Shown: positions 27,756 through 36,270 of the stretch, in pieces | Numbering within the stretch: the first letter of the stretch is position 1 | Layout of the letters: the number at the start of each line of letters is the position of its first letter | NCBI RefSeq assembly: GCF_003286915.1 | Contig: NZ_QMFY01000002.1 | Span: 372,001-436,000 of the forward strand | Direction of reading: 5' to 3' | Source of the DNA: Pseudochryseolinea flava | GTDB lineage: Bacteria; Bacteroidota; Bacteroidia; Cytophagales; Cyclobacteriaceae | DNA length: 64,000 nt | Notes under the pieces: generated by a model | Databases searched by the model: none | Told to the model about the DNA's origin: nothing | Seen by the model: only the letters and a program-made list of their open reading frames with translations | Position numbers and translations under genes: made by a program

Positions 27756-28172
27756 TTAACAGAATCTTAATAGATCAACGGGTGCGTTCCATCGCTTCCA
27801 CGCAACAAAAGCTGCGATAAAGCCAACGACAATATTGATACCGATTTCAGACCCTTCGCCACGTTGAATATGAAAAATACTTGCGCTGATCATCAATGCA
27901 ACGATGCCGGCACCTGAGATCGCCATCGCATTAAACCGTCCAGCAAGTTGTAGCGGCAATACTATTCCGACTGCACCGAGCAGATCGACGCCTCCTATAA
28001 ATCGTACAAACGCCGGAGGTACTTCGCCTGCCCATGCCCACATCTTAGATAGGTCTTCAATCGGCATCAATAACTTCATGGCTGCGCCACTTAATAGCAG
28101 TAGCGCCAATACAATTTGCAGTGACCAAAGTATGATCTGCGGTACGCGTCTTTTGTCAATTTTCGTTGTCAT
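27756..28172 (-). CDS. DoxX family membrane protein
   Basis: This 138-residue protein has four predicted membrane helices in the DoxX/MauE-like order (IILWSLQIVLALLLLSGAAMK at the start). DoxX-like proteins are linked to quinone or thiol redox homeostasis in the inner membrane, but the precise role of this one is unknown. It is divergent from an HxlR-type regulator; the shared 110-base promoter region carries two symmetric sites, so repression or activation by that regulator is likely. Confidence 0.85.
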   Translation of the reverse strand: MTTKIDKRRVPQIILWSLQIVLALLLLSGAAMKLLMPIEDLSKMWAWAGEVPPAFVRFIGGVDLLGAVGIVLPLQLAGRFNAMAISGAGIVALMISASIFHIQRGEGSEIGINIVVGFIAAFVAWKRWNAPVDLLRFC

Positions 28173-28207
28173 AATTCAGTTGTGTTTTATACAAACGTAT
28201 CTATATT

Positions 28208-28223
28208 ACTATCCATTGGAAAG
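28208..28223. promoter_or_regulatory. Candidate HxlR operator, half-conserved copy
   Basis: ACTATCCATTGGAAAG resembles the better site at 28244-28259: the left half CTATCC is identical and the right half GGAAAG differs in two bases from GGATAG. It lies between the divergent DoxX and HxlR genes. Confidence 0.45.
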
Positions 28224-28236
28224 CATTTAACCATCT

Positions 28237-28260
28237 GATAGTGCTATCCAACAGGATAGT
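28237..28260. promoter_or_regulatory. Candidate HxlR operator, nested inverted repeats
   Basis: GATAG (28237-28241) and CTATCC (28244-28249) are followed by AACA and GGATAG (28254-28259). CTATCC-N4-GGATAG is a perfect inverted repeat, and GATAG-N2-CTATC overlaps it. A dimeric winged-helix regulator such as the adjacent HxlR protein is the natural binder. Confidence 0.55.
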
Positions 28261-28284
28261 ATTGACCGATTAAACCGATAATTG

Positions 28285-28623
28285 ATGTTAACACGCGAAG
28301 GATGCCCGAAAAATGTACTGGCGATAAAAGATGCGCTCGAGGCGCTTGAAGGAAAATGGAAGCTGCTTATCCTATTTTCATTGGCTTCTGAACCAAAGCG
28401 TTTTAAGCAGCTGACCAAAGAAGTGTACGGCATTACCGATAAAACATTGTCGAAAGAGCTGAAGAGCTTAGAGGCAAATAAACTTATTACGCGTGCCGTA
28501 TTCGACAGCTTTCCCCCGACTGTCGAATATAGCATTACTGCGCATGGAAAATCCCTCGAGCGACTAATGGATGAACTTCATCGATGGGGACTCCTTCATC
28601 GAAAGAAAATATTTGGCAAATGA
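28285..28623 (+). CDS. HxlR family transcriptional regulator
   Basis: This 112-residue winged-helix protein has the family signature CPKNVLAIKDALEALEGKWKLLILFSL near the N-terminus, followed by RFKQLTKEVYGITDKTLSKELKSLEANKLI, the recognition helix and wing. The N-terminal cysteine (Cys6) is conserved in many HxlR proteins, some of which sense electrophiles or disulphide stress through it. The start is the ATG at 28285; a TTG at 28282 adjoins it. The gene is divergent from doxX-like 27756-28172, its likely target. Confidence 0.88.
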   Translation: MLTREGCPKNVLAIKDALEALEGKWKLLILFSLASEPKRFKQLTKEVYGITDKTLSKELKSLEANKLITRAVFDSFPPTVEYSITAHGKSLERLMDELHRWGLLHRKKIFGK

Positions 28624-28634
28624 TTGCGAGCGTC

Positions 28635-29435
28635 TTAAATCAATTGGAGGATGTGCGTATAGTCGGTGAACAAGTAGAAAAAATATGCATTGAGTACGAT
28701 TGCATATAACCAAAACAAAAGCGTTTGCCTTGCTGTCAACAATTTAATCCTGATGAGCCAAGGAAAGAAAAAGTATGCAACAGCAAGCGCAAACAGCAAT
28801 GACAACACCGGCCAGCGATATCTATCTTGTAGATAATTTTCGAGGTAGATTATCACCGCCACCACAGCCGCGGTGAACAACGCTAACGCAACCCAGTATC
28901 GAAGCGAGGCAAGTGTCTCTCCTTCTGCAAGATCGATCGCAATCAAGAGCAGTGTAACAACCAGTCCTGGCACAATCACTGCGAGACGCCATGCGTTATC
29001 AATGGAGAAGTTATTGATGCCCACATAAATGATGAGCAATGAGACAATGCCTTCGAGGACTGCTTTGCCCACAATTCGTGTACGTGAATGCGATAAGAAA
29101 AAAACATCCATTCCTAGTGACGCAATACCATAAATAGATACGAGTACAAAGAGTACCACGCCGACTTGTAGTGCCGAAAAAACAGCAGCAAGGCAATATA
29201 ACCCTGCTGCTATAAACCAAACACCCAATGTTGACTTTTCAATTTGATTACGTCGTAAATTGAATACTGCTTCGAATCCGGTAACGGCTCCATAAAGTAA
29301 TATGTACACGATAACAAGTATCCAAACAGATCGCGCTGGATTTAGATTCGGAGAAATGGCAAGCACAATCCAAAGCAAAGGGAGTTGACGGGCAACCAAT
29401 ATCGCAAACCGATTGCCCCACGATGCAACATTCAT
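28635..29435 (-). CDS. Polytopic membrane protein of unknown function
   Basis: This 266-residue protein consists almost wholly of hydrophobic helices (about eight), with short basic loops such as NLRRNQIEK and SHSRTRIVGK. It has a faint resemblance in helix layout to UbiA-type prenyltransferases, but the acidic NDxxDxxxD motifs of that family are absent, so I do not assign it. It lies 5 bases after the stop of the PhyH-like dioxygenase gene and must be co-transcribed with it. A joint role in lipid or terpenoid modification is conceivable but unproven. Confidence 0.6.
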   Translation of the reverse strand: MNVASWGNRFAILVARQLPLLWIVLAISPNLNPARSVWILVIVYILLYGAVTGFEAVFNLRRNQIEKSTLGVWFIAAGLYCLAAVFSALQVGVVLFVLVSIYGIASLGMDVFFLSHSRTRIVGKAVLEGIVSLLIIYVGINNFSIDNAWRLAVIVPGLVVTLLLIAIDLAEGETLASLRYWVALALFTAAVVAVIIYLENYLQDRYRWPVLSLLFALAVAYFFFPWLIRIKLLTARQTLLFWLYAIVLNAYFFYLFTDYTHILQLI

Positions 29436-29440
29436 ATTCG

Positions 29441-30292
29441 CTATGCCTCCACTTGTCTAAGTACCGGAACAAGCTTCTTAGATTTTGCTTTACCTACTAA
29501 CGGTAACAGGTGCAAATACAAAGGCGTGCTGCTCTTTTCAGATTTCGGTTTGAACTTCCCCACCACCATCGGCACATACATTACACGTCTTCTGCTTTTT
29601 GCACCAAAGAACGGCGATGGTGCTACCCGATGCCATATGCGACCGTCGTGAATAACAAGGTCACCCGCTTTCGCTTCAACCAGAACTTCGTTTTCATCGG
29701 CATCTCTGTTCATATAATATTTCTTTTTGAAGAGTAAGCTGAAAAGATTTTGTTTATGCGTTTTCGGCAGTATTCTCAAACCACCCTGATCCGCACCGGA
29801 GTCGTCAAGGTATAAACCAATGTTAAGCATTGGTGACACTTTTTTGCCGTAGAAAATATCACGCGCACTGTCTGTGTGCCAGCCCATGTGAGAAAAATTA
29901 GATCCTTCCGTATTCACATAGTGGTTGAATACAACGCCATCATTTTCATTCAATCCAACGCGCGCACCTTCTGGCATTAAGACTTTCAGAGAATTGATGG
30001 AAGCACTATTGGCAAATTCATTGACTTCATGGCTATGTTGATTCGTAAACGCAAAACGTTGTACGATGGTATTTCCATTTTCATCCACACCATACTTGAT
30101 GGGAATGCCGTTGATTTTATCAACACCATTTTGAATCCATTGACGCTGCACCGTTTCTGTTGATCTTATGATATTGTCAACGGTGTCTCGGTTTACAAAA
30201 CCTTCAAAGTGTATAAACCCATTCTCTTGAAAGAATGCTATCTGTGTTTCATCTAGCGATCCTGTGAAAGTAAATTTTTTATAAGTAGACAT
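29441..30292 (-). CDS. PhyH-like Fe(II)/2-oxoglutarate dioxygenase
   Basis: This 283-residue protein is of the phytanoyl-CoA dioxygenase family. Metal ligands are visible in WHTDSARD (HxD) and the distal His in IWHRVAPS; the downstream RRRVMYVP arginine would bind 2-oxoglutarate. The protein begins with the typical Q-x-x-F-F-x-x-N-G-F-I-H-F element. Such enzymes hydroxylate small lipids, natural products or amino acid derivatives; the substrate here is unknown. I chose the ATG at 30292 (MSTYKKFTF) over 30334. It is followed after 5 bases by a polytopic membrane protein gene. Confidence 0.85.
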   Translation of the reverse strand: MSTYKKFTFTGSLDETQIAFFQENGFIHFEGFVNRDTVDNIIRSTETVQRQWIQNGVDKINGIPIKYGVDENGNTIVQRFAFTNQHSHEVNEFANSASINSLKVLMPEGARVGLNENDGVVFNHYVNTEGSNFSHMGWHTDSARDIFYGKKVSPMLNIGLYLDDSGADQGGLRILPKTHKQNLFSLLFKKKYYMNRDADENEVLVEAKAGDLVIHDGRIWHRVAPSPFFGAKSRRRVMYVPMVVGKFKPKSEKSSTPLYLHLLPLVGKAKSKKLVPVLRQVEA

Positions 30293-30761
30293 GTTATTGC
30301 TGTTTAAGGGTAGACAATTTTTTCCCTGCACCATGCCTTTTTGACGCGGTGAAGAGCCGTTAAATAAATTTTATTAAGCCGTTATGCTTATGAGGTGGGC
30401 ACTAACAACAACAGCAACACATTCGTGTGAGGAAGGCGGTAAAAGCGTGGGGTGTTTTTTCGCAGGCGTGATCGATTTTTGTTTTCATGTGACTTTAATT
30501 TATAGTTCCTGGTGCTCAGGTCAGGTCGTAGCACTTATTAATTCTTTAATGTTGCTAGAGGTTCTTCGAGCCTGTTCTCTCCCCTCTTCTTTATAAACAT
30601 GATGCAAACATAAACAAAATTCCAATTAACACAACAATATCTATAGATTTTATAGAGATTAAGCAAAAAATTTTCATTCCTTGAAAAGAGCTTGTTGTTA
30701 TTCACACTAAAAGGCGCTTCTTCTTCCTATGAGGCGATTTGATTCGCATTACATCGATCTG
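30293..30761. other. 469-base AT-rich intergenic region
   Basis: The region separates the PhyH-like gene from the 3' end of GH27. It holds a good minus-strand promoter at 30605-30634, which would give a leader of about 310 bases. A 70-codon plus-strand frame at 30384-30596 has no recognisable features. I see no clear terminator for the GH27 end of PUL 1. Confidence 0.45.
30605..30634 (-). promoter_or_regulatory. Bacteroidota-type promoter upstream of the PhyH-like gene
   Basis: Read on the minus strand: TTG (30634-30632), 19 bases, then TATGTTTG (30612-30605). Both boxes and the spacing match the consensus. Transcription would start near 30600 and run towards 30292 through a long untranslated leader. 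Confidence 0.5.
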
Positions 30762-32594
30762 CTATTGCTTAATTCGATAGAGCCCCGCACCGTGCTGATT
30801 GATGATGGGAGCAAATTCGTGCGTGATTACGCCGAGTTCCTTGCCGGACCACAGGTCTTTGATTGTTGCAGGCTTCGAGATCCCCAACGATTTTAACGGT
30901 ATGGCTATTGGTCGCGACACTGGGGGCATCGGTCCGGATGGATTTTCTGTGTAGACGGCAAACTTCATTGAAGCACCCGTATTTTGATCAGCCGCCGCCT
31001 TATCCACGCCAACGAAAGCTTTCAAGCGCGTGTATCCCGCGGGCACATCAAACTCGATAATTGAATTGGAGTGCGTCCCAATTCCATTCTCATAATGTGT
31101 TCCGTTTACAATCAACGGAACGTCCGATACACCACGATTGACTTTGGGTTTCGCCCAACCTGCTGTTGCTTTCACCCAAGAAAGCGTCGTCAACGCCAAG
31201 GAATCTTTCCCGTTATACAACGTCGGCGCTATCCAATCGGCATGATCCCAATCGATATTGTCACCCGCGTCTGTCACAACTAAATATAATTTTCTGGCAC
31301 CCATCAAGTCGACATCAATCCTCAGTCCCTGACCTTTCGTGTTCCGATCGATTTTCGGTGTAACGAAAAGAGCCTTCCCCTCGATAACCTCGACTTGATC
31401 CATCGTATTAAACACCGCGAGATATTTGTCTCCTGTTTTCGGATCGTCAGCTACCCAGATCGCGTAGTCTTGGTTTCGAATGAGTTCCCGATTGTTCACA
31501 CTGTATTTAAGAACATCTAACACATCTTTATTGGTAAGTAACGCGTTGGTGAAAGCGTCGTTGCTCGGAAGGTCACCCCCGAACATCAACGGCGATTTGA
31601 AAATCGACCAGAGCGTCATCATTGTATACTGTTCATCTTGAGAAAACGCTGTCATCCGATCATCACCACGTTCCCCACGAATGGAAAGTCTTCCCATTGG
31701 AAGCATGTCGCCATCGGGGTAAGCACCAGATACTCGGAATTTATTCCAGCGACTGAACACCTCGAAATGCTCTTTCAATTGTCGCCAACTATCCCAAAAA
31801 TCTCCTACTGTGCGCCACATGTTTGCATGCTGCTGTACATGAGAAGCATGCGCAATCGGCGTTTCTCCTGGCGAAGTACTGAGTACTATTTTACGACCAG
31901 TCCTATCAATCGCACGTCGTATCATTTCTACTTCCTCGGCGAAATAAATGGGCGATGAAAGATCATCTACTTTTACGAAATCCAACCCCCATGATGCATA
32001 CAACTCAAAGATCGAATTGTAATATTCTTGCGATCCGATTTTTCCAGGAACAATTGTATACATGTCGCGAAGCCACGTGCATTGATCTGCTTTAGAATAA
32101 ATATCATTCGCAGTAACGGACGTGCCCTTAATCGGAAGCTTTCTATCAACAGCAATTGTCGGTATACCGCGCATGATGTGAATACCAAATTTCAAACCTA
32201 GACTATGAATGTAGTCCGCCAACGGTTTAAATCCTTTACCATTCGCAGAAGATGGGAAACGATTGACAGCCGGGATGAATCTTCCATACTCATCGATTGA
32301 ATATTGTGGATCCGTTTGATTGTAACCGTGCGCTTTATCGTTCGCGACGTACCAACGAATATCAACGACAACATATTCCCAACCCGACGATTTCAGATGC
32401 TTTGCCATGTAGTCAGCATTCGCCTTTACTTCTGATTCAACAACTGTCGGACCGTAACAATCCCAACTATTCCAGCCCATCGGAGGTGTCGCTGCCCATT
32501 GATGAAAATCTGTAGATTTCTTTTGCCCAATCGTATCCACATGATGCAATACAATCACCCCCACCAATACTGCCTTCCAAATATATTTTGTCAT
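30762..32594 (-). CDS. GH27 alpha-galactosidase with permuted NPCBM domain
   Basis: This 610-residue secreted enzyme has a signal peptide (~1-22). The (beta/alpha)8 barrel (~30-370) carries the GH27 signatures WNSWDCYGP, the nucleophile Asp210 in VKVDD and the acid/base Asp265 in RTVGDFWD. It would cleave terminal alpha-galactosides; some GH27 enzymes act on beta-L-arabinopyranosides. After the barrel an NPCBM-like carbohydrate-binding module is built in an unusual order, then a C-terminal beta sandwich resumes (ATIKDLWSGKELG). It is the last gene of PUL 1, 36 bases after GH51. No terminator is obvious downstream. Confidence 0.88.
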   Translation of the reverse strand: MTKYIWKAVLVGVIVLHHVDTIGQKKSTDFHQWAATPPMGWNSWDCYGPTVVESEVKANADYMAKHLKSSGWEYVVVDIRWYVANDKAHGYNQTDPQYSIDEYGRFIPAVNRFPSSANGKGFKPLADYIHSLGLKFGIHIMRGIPTIAVDRKLPIKGTSVTANDIYSKADQCTWLRDMYTIVPGKIGSQEYYNSIFELYASWGLDFVKVDDLSSPIYFAEEVEMIRRAIDRTGRKIVLSTSPGETPIAHASHVQQHANMWRTVGDFWDSWRQLKEHFEVFSRWNKFRVSGAYPDGDMLPMGRLSIRGERGDDRMTAFSQDEQYTMMTLWSIFKSPLMFGGDLPSNDAFTNALLTNKDVLDVLKYSVNNRELIRNQDYAIWVADDPKTGDKYLAVFNTMDQVEVIEGKALFVTPKIDRNTKGQGLRIDVDLMGARKLYLVVTDAGDNIDWDHADWIAPTLYNGKDSLALTTLSWVKATAGWAKPKVNRGVSDVPLIVNGTHYENGIGTHSNSIIEFDVPAGYTRLKAFVGVDKAAADQNTGASMKFAVYTENPSGPMPPVSRPIAIPLKSLGISKPATIKDLWSGKELGVITHEFAPIINQHGAGLYRIKQ

Positions 32595-32630
32595 ATCACA
32601 ATTTCTTTAAACGTATGCACGTGTGCTTTT

Positions 32631-35198
32631 TCATTTGTTTACCACAGATGTTCGGTATCGGATAACCGAAAGAGAGTACGGAGGAAAAGCGTAAACGCGA
32701 TCACGTGACAGCCTGATATCTTTTTCCTGTGGCCTCAGATTCTTTTCCCCAGGTTCTCCTGTTAGCGTAATTAGTTTCGCCGGCACTTCTCCCATGAGAA
32801 GCTCGTTTAAATTGATTTTTAAATCGCATTGAACAGGAAGAAGGTTCACCACTTTAATAATTACGTCTCCCGTCTTTCGATCATACACCACCGATGTACC
32901 AATTCTCTTCATCACAGCATTATCGCGATGATCAATAACCGTATTGGAAGATATGTATTCATTACCGCCATGCACGCTGAACATTCTCTGCACTTCATAT
33001 CCAGGCGTTGTGGTCACACTTTGATTATTAAAATAAATCATGTCCGGATTCCATTGCGTATGTCCTTCCTTTGCGAGCAGTGGTGCATAGGATGCCATGG
33101 TAACAACATCACCATTGCGCTCCAGTGCCGTAAGATAAATTGCCTCCGACAACGCTGTTTCCAAATTGTTAGGTCGTCCAGGCAGATGTGATGCATATTC
33201 GCCTAGATATACTTTTGATTTCGATCGGTCATAACGATCATAAAAATCTTGATTATAGATAAACCACCCTGGGCTTTCGTAGTAGTGCTCATCTACCATC
33301 TCTAAACGCAACTGGTCCGCGAGCTTCCATCCTTCCACGTAATCGGTTCCTTGATAAAAGGGCCCGACTGTTCCAATGACGGTGATGTCCGGATATTTTC
33401 TTTTAACCGCTTCGTGAATTTTTACGAACCGCGCCTCGAACACGTCCGTAATCAAATCCTCATTGCCAATACCAATGTATTTTAGATTGAAAGGCTTCGG
33501 ATGTCCTAATGCTATACGTTTCTTTCCCCAGGTTGTCTTACCATCACCATTGGCAAATTCGATCAAGTCAAGTATGTCTTGAACGTATGAGTCCATCTCG
33601 CTTTCGGGTATTCCACCTTGTTGACCGCCGACAGAATTTTGACAGGGAACTCCAGCAGCGACAACAGGAACAGGCTCCGCGCCTACATCTTCACAGAATT
33701 GAAAATATTCCAAATAACCAAGTCCCGCTGTTTGATGATATCCCCAAAGATTACGTTGAGGCTTTCTAGCTTCTAACGGTCCAATGGTATTTTTCCAATG
33801 ATAAATATTATGAACACCATCACCGTGCGCCACACAACCACCCGGAAACCTGATAAAGCGTGGATGCAGGTCTGCGATGACATTTGCAAGATCTGCACGA
33901 AGTCCATTTTTCCTACCCTTAAATGTATTTTGTGGAAAAACAGAAATCATGTCAAGTGCGACTACCCCTGGCGTTGTGAATTCAATTTCAAACGATGCCT
34001 TGTCTTCATCAGCAGTAGCTTTCAAAACCAACGACTGCTGTTTCCATTTTACAGTTGATACCGAAAGTTTCTGCGTAGCCAATACTTCGCCATTTGGTCG
34101 CACTAATTTTACATTTGCTTGAACAACTTTTCCGTTCATTAATTTTGAAAAACATGAAAACTCGTAGGTCTGTCCTTTTCTAAGAACAATGCCGTCGAAA
34201 CCAGTATTTCGCAACGCACCTGCCGAACCAACGTTAACCAACGCATGATGTTTATTATTGATGTGTATATAATGGGTTGTATCAATGATTACATTTACAC
34301 CACCTGTCGATGACCATGAGTGCATTGCATTCCAACTCTTGTCACGCCCTTCCCTATCCGACAATGAATATTCAAAGTCACGATTCTGAATAAGTTCAGC
34401 ATAAAGACCACCGTCGGCTGCGTAGTTAATATCTTCGAAAAACACGCCAACTAGCAAGTCACTGATTTCCTTTCGTCGATTCGGCTCAAGTGATATTGAA
34501 CCCGTCACGGTTTTAAGATCTGGAAAAAGCGTTCCATACATCGATGAATTTTCACGGTATAATTTATGTCTGGCCTGTACGATTTCAACATGCTGTAATA
34601 ATGCATTGACTTCAGACCATGCAACGCGATGAATTTGTCCACGAAGCACAGCGCCGTTAATGCTGACTTCCTTGCGTGAATCGGCCACGATTGGAGATTT
34701 CTTAAAATTATAAGTTTTAAAATCTGAAGTTGACGCAACGAAATATTCCCCTGCGCTATCCTTATAATCAATCGCATACTGATTATTCGTCTCTCTACGA
34801 ACAGCAAGAACCGTGACCGTTTTACCGAGTGTAGTTTCCGGATAGTACTGTCTTCCCCATTGAATAAGATCATTCGACGACGCTTGAGCAAATACATTAT
34901 CATGATCATTTAGCGTCCAAAAACAACGCCATACCGCCTGACGATCGCGGTATAAAAATGGATCATACATTTTCTTTTCTGAACCCCACCGCCCATAGTC
35001 AGATCTAACAAAACCAAAGTCATTGCCGATAAGATGCCAATCTTCACCGTTTTGGCTCCATGCAAACTGCAATCCAACGGAGTGGTTATGCGCTCCTGAC
35101 GTATATGAAAACAGGAAAACGGAGTCTGGTGCACTAGGCGCTGCATTGACTAATTCTGTAAGAAAAACGGCGCAAAAAAGTATTACGATTTTATTCAT
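32631..35198 (-). CDS. GH43-like/GH51 fusion, alpha-L-arabinofuranosidase
   Basis: This 855-residue secreted enzyme has a signal peptide (~1-19), then about 200 residues resembling a partial GH43-type five-bladed propeller (VGLQFAWSQNGEDWHLI, YDPFLYRDRQAVWRCFW, VFAQASSNDLIQWGRQ). A full GH51 enzyme follows (~235-855), with the sandwich, the barrel, acid/base Glu580 in GIGNEDL and nucleophile Glu667 in YLGEYASH. The GH51 part should release alpha-L-arabinofuranosyl residues; the half propeller is too short for a normal GH43 domain and is probably a binding module. It lies between GH43 and GH27 in PUL 1, with short gaps. Confidence 0.85.
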   Translation of the reverse strand: MNKIVILFCAVFLTELVNAAPSAPDSVFLFSYTSGAHNHSVGLQFAWSQNGEDWHLIGNDFGFVRSDYGRWGSEKKMYDPFLYRDRQAVWRCFWTLNDHDNVFAQASSNDLIQWGRQYYPETTLGKTVTVLAVRRETNNQYAIDYKDSAGEYFVASTSDFKTYNFKKSPIVADSRKEVSINGAVLRGQIHRVAWSEVNALLQHVEIVQARHKLYRENSSMYGTLFPDLKTVTGSISLEPNRRKEISDLLVGVFFEDINYAADGGLYAELIQNRDFEYSLSDREGRDKSWNAMHSWSSTGGVNVIIDTTHYIHINNKHHALVNVGSAGALRNTGFDGIVLRKGQTYEFSCFSKLMNGKVVQANVKLVRPNGEVLATQKLSVSTVKWKQQSLVLKATADEDKASFEIEFTTPGVVALDMISVFPQNTFKGRKNGLRADLANVIADLHPRFIRFPGGCVAHGDGVHNIYHWKNTIGPLEARKPQRNLWGYHQTAGLGYLEYFQFCEDVGAEPVPVVAAGVPCQNSVGGQQGGIPESEMDSYVQDILDLIEFANGDGKTTWGKKRIALGHPKPFNLKYIGIGNEDLITDVFEARFVKIHEAVKRKYPDITVIGTVGPFYQGTDYVEGWKLADQLRLEMVDEHYYESPGWFIYNQDFYDRYDRSKSKVYLGEYASHLPGRPNNLETALSEAIYLTALERNGDVVTMASYAPLLAKEGHTQWNPDMIYFNNQSVTTTPGYEVQRMFSVHGGNEYISSNTVIDHRDNAVMKRIGTSVVYDRKTGDVIIKVVNLLPVQCDLKINLNELLMGEVPAKLITLTGEPGEKNLRPQEKDIRLSRDRVYAFPPYSLSVIRYRTSVVNK

Positions 35199-35228
35199 GA
35201 ACGATGATAGTAGATGTGATGAATGTGT

Positions 35229-36200
35229 CTATTGCTTGCTCCATTTTGCAACAAGCCGATCATACTCTTTCTGGGTAAGTGGCATGACCGTTCCATGTCG
35301 CGGATGGAAGTCCATTGAGACTTCGTTGTCGACAACAGAAAAATTCAAGAGATCATTACTTTTTGTAAACTGGTACTTACCTTTTCTGTACACATCGTAC
35401 ATCAGTATCCACGTGCTTGAATTATTCAATTTGAACAGCCCCGCGCCTTCAACAGATTCAGTGGTTTGATCGAGATATTGATCAAGCATCACAAATCCTT
35501 CGTTCACTTTTTTAGAGGTGGCTTTTTTTATTCCCGCTTCGCCACCTTCTGTTTTAAAGAACAGGTGATATTGATTGTCAAGAAACACAATGTCACCATC
35601 GATACAAGCCATTTCATTAGGGTGAAAGAAAAGCTGTTTTGGTGTCGTTGTTAACGCTGTAAAATCATCGTTAACATAAGCATAGTAAATTTTATCAGGT
35701 CCCTCTCCAAATCGCATCGACCAATACATCATATACTTTTTTGTCTCGCGATCATAAATAGTCTGCGGCGCCCAAACCCGGTTCACCTCAGCAAACTCAG
35801 GAAAGGTTTTAGGAATGTTGACGACAGCCGACGACCAATGAATAAGATCCGATGACTTCATCAACACCATGGCATGATTTGGCCCCCAGCCATTCTTCGC
35901 AACATACATGTCCGTTGCAACCATGTAAAACAACTTACCATCGTTGCTCCGTAGGATGTGAGGATCACGTACGCCGCCTGTACTGCTGATGTCCTTTGAC
36001 AAAAAAATAGGGTCATTCTGATTGAGTGCTTTGTAATTCAAACCGTCTTTACTAAGGGCAAAACGTATTTGTTCTCCACCTTCGCCGTTACTTGTAAAGT
36101 AAGTAAACAAATACGCTGCGAACTTTTCAGAGCGATGTTGCGCTTCAGCCCTACTTAGGCATGATGTCAATACCAATAGAACGATTATACAAGTCTTCAT
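35229..36200 (-). CDS. GH43 glycoside hydrolase, probable arabinosidase
   Basis: This 323-residue secreted enzyme (signal peptide MKTCIIVLLVLTSC..., with a cysteine at residue 12 that could be a lipobox) has the five-bladed propeller fold. Visible motifs are GGVRDPHILRS (general base Asp), VWAPQTIYDRETKKYMMYW and TTESVEGAGLFKL (general acid Glu). It probably removes alpha-L-arabinofuranosyl units, in keeping with the two GH51 genes. I chose the ATG at 36200 because it begins the signal peptide; the longer frame from 36224 adds eight polar residues. It follows a GC-rich hairpin in the operon. Confidence 0.85.
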   Translation of the reverse strand: MKTCIIVLLVLTSCLSRAEAQHRSEKFAAYLFTYFTSNGEGGEQIRFALSKDGLNYKALNQNDPIFLSKDISSTGGVRDPHILRSNDGKLFYMVATDMYVAKNGWGPNHAMVLMKSSDLIHWSSAVVNIPKTFPEFAEVNRVWAPQTIYDRETKKYMMYWSMRFGEGPDKIYYAYVNDDFTALTTTPKQLFFHPNEMACIDGDIVFLDNQYHLFFKTEGGEAGIKKATSKKVNEGFVMLDQYLDQTTESVEGAGLFKLNNSSTWILMYDVYRKGKYQFTKSNDLLNFSVVDNEVSMDFHPRHGTVMPLTQKEYDRLVAKWSKQ

Positions 36201-36233
36201 TTTTCCTCTCTCTAAAATCATCATTAAAAATTA

Positions 36234-36264
36234 GGGAAGCCCGCCAAGGCAGGCCCCCCTTCCC
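36234..36264 (-). repeat. GC-rich hairpin inside the PUL 1 operon
   Basis: On the minus strand GGGAAG...CTTCCC encloses a second stem, GCCTGCC-TT-GGCGGGC, which pairs over 7 positions with one G-U wobble. It lies between the DUF4998-type lipoprotein gene and GH43, has no U-run, and is far more GC-rich than its surroundings. It could protect or terminate the upstream SusCD transcript, or be a REP-like element. Confidence 0.6.
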
Positions 36265-36270
36265 AAACAT

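Noticed and set aside
28635-29435. UbiA-type prenyltransferase
   Set aside because: The helix layout is suggestive, but both Asp-rich substrate motifs are missing.
30384-30596. Small 70-codon frame in the AT-rich gap before the PhyH-like gene
   Set aside because: Its composition is unlike a protein of this genome, and I see no promoter box on its strand.
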